Assembly (NCBI RefSeq): GCF_963920925.1
Contig: NZ_CAWUDI010000006.1
Location: 124,001 to 188,000 of the forward strand
Reading direction: 5' to 3'
DNA length: 64,000 bases
From: Rivularia sp963920925
GTDB lineage: Bacteria; Cyanobacteriota; Cyanobacteriia; Cyanobacteriales; Nostocaceae
Shown here one piece after another: positions 25,958 to 34,700 of the stretch (its first letter is position 1; every line of letters begins with the position of its first letter). A model generated the notes under the pieces. It searched no databases and was not told where the DNA came from. It saw nothing but the letters and a program-made list of their open reading frames with translations. The position numbers and the translations under genes were made by a program.

Positions 25958-28588
25958 ATGAACCGTAATCTAATCCTTCTTTCCTCCCTACTCCTTCTCC
26001 AAATCCCTAGCTTTCCGATTAAAGCCGCTCCTCCTTCCGTAGCTCAAAATTCAACCTGCAAAATCGAGCGAGAAGACGAATTTTATTCAACAAAAGAACT
26101 ACAAACCCTCGCCAATAAAATAACAGTAAAAGTCATCGGCGATAACAACGGTGGATCGGGAACGCTTATCGGTAAACAAGGGAATAATTATTTAGTTCTT
26201 ACTAATTCTCACGTTATCGAAGGAGTTAATTCTATTAAACTGCAAACTGCTGACGGTAAAACCTATTCAGCAGAAATAGTACCGCAAAAAAGCTTTAAAA
26301 ATTCAGATATTACCTTATTAAAATTTCAAAGTAATCAAAATTATTGTTTATCAGAAATTGCTAAAACTACTCCAGATATTAATACACCAATTTTAGCTGC
26401 GGGCTTTTCCGTTTCTACAGGAAAGATTGTATTTAGCGAAGGGAAAGTTGAAAAGACTTCTAACCTTAAAGAAGGATATGAAATCGGTTACAGCAGCAAC
26501 ATCGAACAAGGAATGAGTGGTGGTGCAATTCTCAACACTGAAGGAGAACTTGTAGGGATAAATGGTAAAAGTTCTTATCCGATTTTAGACACGGGTTATG
26601 TTTATCAAAACGGTAAACGTCCCAGCGAAGCAGAGATTACAGAAATGAGAAAGTTGAGTTGGGGTATTCCGATTTCAACTGTATTAGCGCAGGTTGATAG
26701 AGATATTCTGACTGCTTATAAATTGCCTTTACCAATAGGTGGTGCTGCAATACCGGAACCGGAATATATAGGATGGTTGGGAGATTTAAAACACAAAGCC
26801 AAACAATTTACGGTAAGAATTGATAGCAGCAGTAATGCTAATGGTTCGGGAATAATTATTGCTAAAGAAGGAAATACTTACACGGTTTTAACATCGGCTC
26901 ATGTGTTGTGCGAAAGAGAAGATGCAACAAAGCCATGCGGTGAATTTAACTATAAAATATTAGCACCAGATCGAAATATATATCCTGTAGATGGAAGCAG
27001 TATCAAAATTGAAGAAGGAGTTGATTTAGCGGTAGTTAAATTTAAGAGTTCTGAAGATTATAAAATAGCGACTCTTGCTGATTATAATCCTAACAATGAA
27101 GACTTTATATTTACTGCGGGATTTCCTAAATTAAAAAATGATTCACCTTGGCGGTTTACCGTAGGGGAAATTGCTAATAAAGAAGAGGGATTATTTTTAG
27201 TAAAAGATTCCGACTTCTCGTCATCAGGAGTAGGTTCTTTAGCTTCACAAGGTTCATTAGCAGGAGGCTATGGGTTAGTTTATAGCAGCATTACTTATGG
27301 TGGAATGAGTGGTGGTCCGGTTTTAGATTCACAAGGACGAGTGATTGGTATTCACGGACGTGCCGAGGGAGAAGAAGCCTACGACTCACAAACAGGAGAA
27401 TGTGGGGGTTCTGGATCTACTTGTCAAATTCAAATAGGATTTAGTTTGGGAATTCCCGTAAGTACCTTTTTAGGGTTGGTTCCCAGATTAGGTGTTAAAC
27501 CGCAACAATTACAAAATACCCGACCACCTCAACTGAATTCTCAACAAGTTGAATCTATAAAAAAAGCAGCGCTAACAGCAGACGTTTCAGGTGGAAATAC
27601 AACAGCTGACAAATGGTTAGAAAGAGGAAATCAACTGTTGCGTTTGCAAAGGCATGAAGAAGCAGATAAAGCCTTTAATGAAGTAATTAAGCGTAAATCA
27701 TCTTTTACCTACATAGCTTATTTCGGTAAAGGTTTTAATTTCTGGAGGCAAGGTAAACGTAAAGAGTCTGCAACAGCATTTGAGCAAGCGGTAAAACTCA
27801 AACCTGATTATGTTGCTGCTTGGCGATTACTAGGTCTTATGCATATAAATTTAGAACAATGGGATAAAGCATTAGTCGCAGCAAATAAAACGATTCAACT
27901 TCAGCCAAAAAATTCAAGCGGATATTTAATGAAAGCGCTTGCGTTGATGAATTCAATATTCAATGTAGAAGAAGCACAAGCTACAATGACGGAAGCCATA
28001 AAATTAAATCCTCGTTCTATTAACTACTCTTTGCGAGGGGCTATTTACGTATTACAGAACAAATCGGATTTAGCACTTGCTGATTTCAATGAAGCCATTA
28101 AACTTAATCCTCAGTCGGTTTATGCTTACGGTTGGAGGGGACGTTTTTACTCGATACAAAATAAATTGGATTTAGCACTAGCAGATTTCAATGAAGCCAT
28201 TAAAATCAATCCTTACGATTCTGAAACTAATATTTACGAGCATCGCGCGGGTATTTACGTAGCACAGGAAAAATGGGATTTAGCTATAGCTGATTACAGT
28301 AAATGGATTCAATTTGAACCTCAAAATGTTGAACCTTATGTTGAGCGGGCAAATAGTTATGGAAGGGAGCAAAAATGGAATTTAGCTATAGCTGATTTTA
28401 ACAAAGTTATTCAAATTAGACCTGATTACGCTGAGGCTTACCCATATAGAGGTATAGTTCTAATTCAAAAAGGAAATAAACAAACAGGTATTCAATATTT
28501 ACAAAAATCTGCCCAGCTATTCAAAGCTCAAGGTAATACCGCTGCTTATAAAAAAACAATAAGTTTATTACAACAACTACAAAAATAA
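25958..28588 (+). CDS. Secreted double trypsin-like protease with TPR repeats
   Basis: I chose ATG 25958 because the product then starts with a signal peptide (MNRNLILLSSLLLLQIPSF); the frame upstream to 25841 runs through a palindrome. In the 876-residue product the first protease domain (about 50-265) has His in LTNSHVIE, Asp in NSDITLLKF and Ser in GMSGGAIL. A second (about 285-520) has LTSAHVLCE, VDLAVVKF and YGGMSGGPVL. Both triads look intact. About eight TPR repeats (NQLLRLQRHEEADKAFNEVI..., AYGWRGRFYS) fill the last 300 residues. Two active-looking proteases in one chain plus a protein-binding tail is unusual. The following gene is a paralog lacking the first protease domain. Confidence 0.88.
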   Translation: MNRNLILLSSLLLLQIPSFPIKAAPPSVAQNSTCKIEREDEFYSTKELQTLANKITVKVIGDNNGGSGTLIGKQGNNYLVLTNSHVIEGVNSIKLQTADGKTYSAEIVPQKSFKNSDITLLKFQSNQNYCLSEIAKTTPDINTPILAAGFSVSTGKIVFSEGKVEKTSNLKEGYEIGYSSNIEQGMSGGAILNTEGELVGINGKSSYPILDTGYVYQNGKRPSEAEITEMRKLSWGIPISTVLAQVDRDILTAYKLPLPIGGAAIPEPEYIGWLGDLKHKAKQFTVRIDSSSNANGSGIIIAKEGNTYTVLTSAHVLCEREDATKPCGEFNYKILAPDRNIYPVDGSSIKIEEGVDLAVVKFKSSEDYKIATLADYNPNNEDFIFTAGFPKLKNDSPWRFTVGEIANKEEGLFLVKDSDFSSSGVGSLASQGSLAGGYGLVYSSITYGGMSGGPVLDSQGRVIGIHGRAEGEEAYDSQTGECGGSGSTCQIQIGFSLGIPVSTFLGLVPRLGVKPQQLQNTRPPQLNSQQVESIKKAALTADVSGGNTTADKWLERGNQLLRLQRHEEADKAFNEVIKRKSSFTYIAYFGKGFNFWRQGKRKESATAFEQAVKLKPDYVAAWRLLGLMHINLEQWDKALVAANKTIQLQPKNSSGYLMKALALMNSIFNVEEAQATMTEAIKLNPRSINYSLRGAIYVLQNKSDLALADFNEAIKLNPQSVYAYGWRGRFYSIQNKLDLALADFNEAIKINPYDSETNIYEHRAGIYVAQEKWDLAIADYSKWIQFEPQNVEPYVERANSYGREQKWNLAIADFNKVIQIRPDYAEAYPYRGIVLIQKGNKQTGIQYLQKSAQLFKAQGNTAAYKKTISLLQQLQK

Positions 28589-28684
28589 AACCCAGGAATT
28601 AGGAACATTCCCTAATTCCTAATCTCTCTCACCTTTTCTTCCCCTCAATCCCTCCAATAATCTTTCATTTATCCACCTCCTAAA

Positions 28685-30703
28685 ATGAACCACAATATAA
28701 TCGTTATTTCCTCCTTACTGCTTCTACAAGTTTCCACCTTCACTATTGAAACTGTTTCCGCATCTTCCCCAATAACTCAAACCTCTGGAATAGAACAAGC
28801 CAAATCGCCAAAACTCACAGGATGGTTAGGAGAATTAGAACAAAAAGCCAAACAATTTACCGTAAGAATTGATAGTAACAGTAATACTAATGGTTCGGGA
28901 ATAATTATTGCTAAAGAAGGTAATACTTACACAGTTTTAACATCTGCTCATGTTGTTTGTGAAAAACAAGTAAAAATATATCCAAATCAACCAGATCAAC
29001 CATGTGAAGATAATAAATACGAAATACTTGCCCCGGATGGTAAAAAATATCCTGTAGATAAAACCAGTATCAAAATAGAACAAGGAGTTGATTTAGCAGT
29101 AGTTAAGTTTAACAGTTTGCAGAATTATCAGATAGCAACTATTGCAGATTACAACCCTAATGAAGATGACTTTACATTTACTGCGGGGTATCCAAAGTTG
29201 GGCGATCGTTCACCTTGGAGATTTACTTCAGGGCTAATTTTTGATAAGGAAAAGGGCTTGTTAAATACTAATCAATCCGAATTTCAAAATAATGATTTTG
29301 GTAGGTTGCAAATAGCTAGTTCTTTAAAGAATGGATATGAGTTAGTTTACAGCAATATTACCTATGGTGGAATGAGTGGTGGTCCAGTTTTAGATTCATT
29401 AGGACGAGTAATTGGTATTCACGGAAGCTCTGATGCAGGGGATGGAGTTCCGATAGGATATAGCTTAGGCATTCCTATAAGTACCTTTTTAGGTTTAGTT
29501 CCGCGATTAGGTGTAAAACCGCAAAAATTAGAAAATACCCTACCACCGCAGCTAAATACACAAAATAAGAAGTTAATAGAACAAGCAGTATTATCCACTG
29601 ATGTTTTCGGAGGAAATGCAACTGACTTCCAATGGTTAGAAAGAGGAAATCAACTGTTTCGGTTGCGTCGTTATCAAGAAGCAGTTAAAGCCTTTGATGA
29701 AGCAATCAAGCAAAAATCATTTGTTTACTTAGCCTATTATGGTAAAGGTTTAGCGTTAGCAGATAACTACAAAGAGTCTGCTGCTGCTCTAGAACAAGCT
29801 GTAATAGGAGGTGAATCTGAATCATTTGTTCCTGCTTTGCATCAATTGAGTGTAGTTTATCGAAAATTAAATCAACCAGATAAAGCATTAGTTGCCATAA
29901 ACAAGGCAATTCAGATAAAACCGCAAAACCCTAATCTGTATAACGAAAAGTCGGAAGTTTTACAAAGATTAAAACAGTATGCACAAGCAAAAGAGGCAAT
30001 AGACAACGCAATTAAGATTAGTCCTCGTGCAGCTTTTTATTCCAATAGGGGAGTTTTTCACTCTAACCAAGAAAACTGGAAATCAGCACTAGCTGATTAC
30101 AACAAAGCCATTCAAATTAATCCTAATTATTTTGATGCTTACTTCAATCGGGCGCTTGTTTACTCTCTCCAGAAACAATATGAATTAGCACTAGCTGATT
30201 TCAAAAAAGCCATTCAAATTAATCCCGGTAATGCTAATGCTTACTACTATCGAGGTATTTTTTATCAAGCCCAGAACAAAGATGAATTAGCATTAACTGA
30301 TTACAGCAAAGTTATTGAAATTAATCCCGATTATGCAAATGCTTACTACAATAAAGGATTAATTTATCATCAACTCCAGAACAAGTTTGATTTAGCAATA
30401 GACAGTTACAACAAAGCTATTCAACTTCAGCCCAATAATCATGAATATTACAACTATCGGGGGCTTGTTTATATTGACCAGCAAAAATGGGATTTAGCAC
30501 TGGCTGATTACAACAAAGCTATTGAAATTAATCCTGAATATGCTAGTGCTTATTCACTTAGAGGACTTGTTTATATGATGAAAGGCAATAAGCAAAAAGC
30601 CGTTGAAGGCTTAGAAAAAGCAGCACAATTAGCAAAAATTCAAAACAATACTAGACTTTATGAAATGGTAATGAATCATTTGCAACGAATACAAAAGTTC
30701 TAA
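28685..30703 (+). CDS. Secreted trypsin-like protease with TPR repeats
   Basis: The 672-residue protein has a signal peptide (MNHNIIVISSLLLLQVSTF), one trypsin-fold domain (about 45-285; LTSAHVVCE, VDLAVVKF, YGGMSGGPVL, triad complete), and about ten TPR repeats from residue 310 to the end (for example LADYNKAIQINPNYFDAYFN). It is a tandem duplicate of the preceding gene's second protease and TPR parts: both have near-identical leader and protease sequence (AKQFTVRIDS, NGSGIIIAKEGNTY), the same pre-start sequence CCACCTCCT, and the same CCCAGGAATTAGGAA downstream. Probably periplasmic or surface-exposed. Confidence 0.9.
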   Translation: MNHNIIVISSLLLLQVSTFTIETVSASSPITQTSGIEQAKSPKLTGWLGELEQKAKQFTVRIDSNSNTNGSGIIIAKEGNTYTVLTSAHVVCEKQVKIYPNQPDQPCEDNKYEILAPDGKKYPVDKTSIKIEQGVDLAVVKFNSLQNYQIATIADYNPNEDDFTFTAGYPKLGDRSPWRFTSGLIFDKEKGLLNTNQSEFQNNDFGRLQIASSLKNGYELVYSNITYGGMSGGPVLDSLGRVIGIHGSSDAGDGVPIGYSLGIPISTFLGLVPRLGVKPQKLENTLPPQLNTQNKKLIEQAVLSTDVFGGNATDFQWLERGNQLFRLRRYQEAVKAFDEAIKQKSFVYLAYYGKGLALADNYKESAAALEQAVIGGESESFVPALHQLSVVYRKLNQPDKALVAINKAIQIKPQNPNLYNEKSEVLQRLKQYAQAKEAIDNAIKISPRAAFYSNRGVFHSNQENWKSALADYNKAIQINPNYFDAYFNRALVYSLQKQYELALADFKKAIQINPGNANAYYYRGIFYQAQNKDELALTDYSKVIEINPDYANAYYNKGLIYHQLQNKFDLAIDSYNKAIQLQPNNHEYYNYRGLVYIDQQKWDLALADYNKAIEINPEYASAYSLRGLVYMMKGNKQKAVEGLEKAAQLAKIQNNTRLYEMVMNHLQRIQKF

Positions 30704-30714
30704 CAATAAACCCC

Positions 30715-30744
30715 AGGAATTAGGAACCCAATCTCCTAATTCCT
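30715..30744. terminator. Hairpin between convergent genes
   Basis: AGGAATTAGGA (30715-30725) pairs exactly with TCCTAATTCCT (30734-30744). A sister sequence, AGGAATTAGGAACATTCC..TAATTCCT, lies after the previous gene at about 28593-28620, so it was copied in the duplication. Confidence 0.65.
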
Positions 30745-30752
30745 AACCCTTT

Positions 30753-31580
30753 TCACTTCACCTTCTTCTCAAGCTTACTAATAATCTGCTGCACTTCCTG
30801 ATGTTTTTTTGTATTCTTCCTTTCTTTAAAAATCTGTGCAGCTAATTTATATTTCTCCAAAGCCGTTTTTACATCCGATTTATTCAAAGCCTCTCGCGCT
30901 TCATTCATTAGCTCATGGGGCGATTTTTTCAATTCAGCAGACAACCCAGGAGAACCCGTCGGACGTTCTATCATTCCCGCATCTGGATTTTCTTCCAAAT
31001 ATAATTGATCGATATCTTCCAAAACATTCGCTGCTTCTGAATAATTATTGAACTTCAAATAAGTTAAGGCTGCAAACTGAAAATCCTTTAACTTATCCCG
31101 TCGATTTTCTTGAATCAATCCCCTTTGATGATAAGCTGCTGCATATCGAGGAGTAATTGAAATTACACGATTAAAATCTTTGATCGCTTGTTGTTGATTC
31201 TGCTGTTTCCAATTTGCAGTTACCTTAACATCACAGCTAATACTATATTCATTAACTCTCACGCATCCCGGCAAAGTACCATCGGGACGTAATATTTTAC
31301 CTTGAGCATATTTACCATAAATTAAACCCCGTTGATAATAAGCTGATGCATATCGAGGATTAATTTCAATCGCTTTCGTAAAATCCTCGATCGCGCCTTG
31401 GCAATCTTTTTTGTTAACTTTAATTATCCCTTTATAATACCAATCGCTGGCTTTTGTTTGAGTTATTGTTTGTTTATTTTGCGGTTGGTTGGCTTGGGTT
31501 TTGACTTGTGGGACGATTGTATTTATTGTTGTGAGGGTAGCAATTGTTAGGGTTAGGGAAATTATTTTTTTGTAATTCAT
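30753..31580 (-). CDS. Secreted TPR-repeat protein
   Basis: The 275-residue protein has a signal peptide (MNYKKIISLTLTIATLTTI, cleavage near residue 30). TPR motifs follow at about 45-85 (DWYYKGIIKVNKKDCQGAI, AIEINPRYASAYYQRG) and 130-165 (AIKDFNRVISITPRYAAAYH), with a helical C-terminus of further TPR-like units (LNKSDVKTALEKYKLAAQIF). It lacks an enzyme domain. It is convergent with the protease-TPR pair and shares its repeat style, so a scaffold or adaptor for that cluster is plausible. Confidence 0.8.
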   Translation of the reverse strand: MNYKKIISLTLTIATLTTINTIVPQVKTQANQPQNKQTITQTKASDWYYKGIIKVNKKDCQGAIEDFTKAIEINPRYASAYYQRGLIYGKYAQGKILRPDGTLPGCVRVNEYSISCDVKVTANWKQQNQQQAIKDFNRVISITPRYAAAYHQRGLIQENRRDKLKDFQFAALTYLKFNNYSEAANVLEDIDQLYLEENPDAGMIERPTGSPGLSAELKKSPHELMNEAREALNKSDVKTALEKYKLAAQIFKERKNTKKHQEVQQIISKLEKKVK

Positions 31581-31606
31581 AATAATAATTAATAATTGGC
31601 AATATG

Positions 31607-31704
31607 ACCTCTCTCCAAACCTCTCTCCTGCAAGGAGAGAGGCTTTAGCCTCGTTCCCAGTCTTTCCCCCCTTCCCTCGCAGGGAAGGGGGTTAGGGGGT
31701 TAGG
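31607..31704. repeat. GC-rich palindromic intergenic repeat
   Basis: CCTCTCTCC...GGAGAGAGGCTTTAGCC followed by CCCCCCTTCCC...GGGAAGGGGG and TTAGGGGGTTAGG. It is the reverse-orientation relative of 25057-25150, and lies between the TPR gene and the 3' end of the CHAT-NTPase gene. Confidence 0.8.
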
Positions 31705-31711
31705 TCAAAAT

Positions 31712-34700
31712 CTAATCACAAACCCCAGGTTGACTGTCATCCAAATCAAGATTCGTCATCAAATAATCCCGCAACCAATCGCAACCGCGCTGTTGTAAAT
31801 CATCAATATCTAAATTCCACAAAATCACGTTATCTTCCATATCTACCGAAGCAAAAATATTATTATCTCGACTAAATTCAACTTCCTTAATTGCTCCCTG
31901 ATGTCCTTTGGTGGTATTAAATAACTTTCCATCCAAGCTCCATAAATTCAATGTTTTATCCTGACTTCCAGTAATCACAAAGGAATCATCAGCACTAAAA
32001 GCAACGGCATAAACATTGTCTTGATGAGTTAAAGTTTGCAACAGCTTACCCGTATCGCTCTGCCAAAGTTTAACCGTTTTATCGTTACTCGCAGTGCCAA
32101 TAATTGTTCCATCAGAATTAAAACTCAAAGCTGCAATATTCTCTTTATGACCCGTAATTGTACGTAATAAGTTCCCTTTACGATTCCAAATTTTTACCGT
32201 TTTATCCCCAGCAATTGCTAAAGTTTCTCCATCTGGACTAAATTTAATACTCGTAACTAAATTATCATTTAACTGCCAGCTTCTAATTAATTTTCCTGAC
32301 AAATTCCACAGCTTAACTTGTTTATCAATTCTGCTAATTGTGGCAATTATTTTACCATTTGGGCTAATAGTAATATCTTGAATTGCATCAAGGGTAATAT
32401 CATTTTTATTTACATTATGTCCCCGCCAATTTCGTAAAAGCTTACCTTGAAGATTCCAAACTTTGATTTGATTATCGCTATCAATCGTGGCGAAATATCT
32501 TCCCGTGGGACTAAATATTACTTTGATAATTTCTTCTGTTTCTGCATCAAAACTACGAATCAAACTTCCGTCACGTCGTTGCAAAGTAACTGTATTACCA
32601 TTAGCTACAGCAACAGTTTTACCATCGGGACTAATACTCACGCTACTACCCATAAATGTTGGTAAAATGCCCTTGAGATAACTTAGTTTGACGGTATTAT
32701 CTGCACTTGCAACTGCCAAAGTTTTACCGTCGGGACTAAATTTAACTTCAATTGCTCTGCTACCATATCCTATATGTTGGTATTGCTTTTTTGATGCGAC
32801 ATTCCAAATAAGCGTATCATCGGCACTCGCTGAAGCAATCAATTTACTATCTGGACTAAAACGCACGTCTAAAACTTCATATTTATGACCTGTAAATGTA
32901 TGCAATAATTTACCTGTTAAATCCCAAAGTTTAACTGTTTCGTCTTTACTTCCAGAAACAATTTGTTTGCTATCGGGACTAAAATTTACGCTTAAAACCT
33001 CATCTTGATGACCTGTTAAAGTTTTTAAAAACCTTCCCTCACTATCCCATATCTTAATAGTATTGTCCGCGCTGGCAGTAGCAAAATATTTACCATCTGG
33101 ACTAAAATTTAAACCCCAAATTTTTTGATTATGAGCGGAAATAGTTTTGATTAATTTACCGTTAATTGTCCAAAATTTGACTTTACCATTTTCGGTTGCA
33201 GTCGCGATAATATTGTTATTTGGATTCAAGGCGATCGCCCACAATGATTCTGCTTCTGATATGGTTACAACAGGACGATTTGTAAATAAACCCGTGGTAG
33301 AATTATATCGCCACAAACTAACTGTATTATCAAAACTTCCAGCGATGAGAAATTGATTATCGGGACTAAATATAACGCTAAAAACACCTTGTTTATGTGC
33401 CGATAAAGTTTGGATTAATTGCGTATTTTCGTATTTACCCACATTGAGATCCCCCCTAGCCCCCCTTTTCAAGGGGGGTTTTAAAAAATTAACTCTGCTT
33501 CTTAAGGGGGGTTTTGAATAATTAGCCCCCTTTCCCAAGGGGGGTTGGGGGGATCTATCCTGTCGCCAAATCTTAATAGTATTATCTTGACTTCCAGAAG
33601 CCAAAAGCCTTCCATCATCATTAAAAGCAACGCTCATCACCGAAGCATCATGATCGGATAAACGATTATATTCACGAATTGGATTAATATTTTCTAGTAA
33701 AGAACTAAACAATTCTGTCTTAGTTTCTGCATCTAAATGATCTCTCAATTCAATCAGTTTATTATTCGCTTCCAAAGTAGAATTCAACGCTTCAACTTGA
33801 TTCCCTGAATTTAACAAAGTTTTTGCAGTCAAACTCAAAGATTTTATTTGATTAATTTCACTTTTTTGACGTTGATTTTCCGCACGCTGCGATTGGAATT
33901 CCGCAATCCCAGCTAATATTAAAGCAGCAATTAAACCACCAACTAACCAAACAATAACTCGTCTTCTCGCTACCTTCTTTATTCGGGCTTCCCTATGGCG
34001 TAAATCTAAACTTAAATTAATAAAATCTTGTTCAACCGAACTAATTTGATTTTTACGTTGTAATAACCAAACTTTTGCATCAATTAACGGCTTACCACGC
34101 AACAAAGCTCCATCATCGCGATCGCTATTTTCCCACTGTCTAATAAAAACCCGCAATTGCTCTTGCCAATACCGAAATTCCCCATCTTCTCTCATCCACT
34201 TTTGCAATCGTCGCCAATTTTTTATCAATGCTTCGTGAATAATTTCAACCGTTTCTACCCCAGTAACTTGATTGCGATTCGTTACCACCAAACGCCCATC
34301 AGCTAAGCGAGTTACCAAATCCCAATCTCTCACCTCTTCCCGAATAGCCAAACGACGAATATCTGCACTTGTTTCCGAAGGCTGCACTAATTGAATAAAT
34401 ATCTGCTGCACCCTTTGCTTATGTACTAAACTTAATTGAGCGTAAATTGCTTCCGCATGATTAGCCAAAGCGGTTTCCACACCACCAATTTCTTCATAAG
34501 CTTGATGAGTTAACCAACCATCTCGCTGTTTTTCCCATAACTGAGTTAAAGTAAATTCCAATAAAGGTAAATTACTCGGAGATTCCAACACCGCATCAAT
34601 CAACCGTTGACTTAAACCCTCTTCCAAGCTGACATTATAATTACCCGCTGGTTTTTCAATCGCTGCTCGTAATTCCTCCTCATCCATCGCAGCTAAATTT

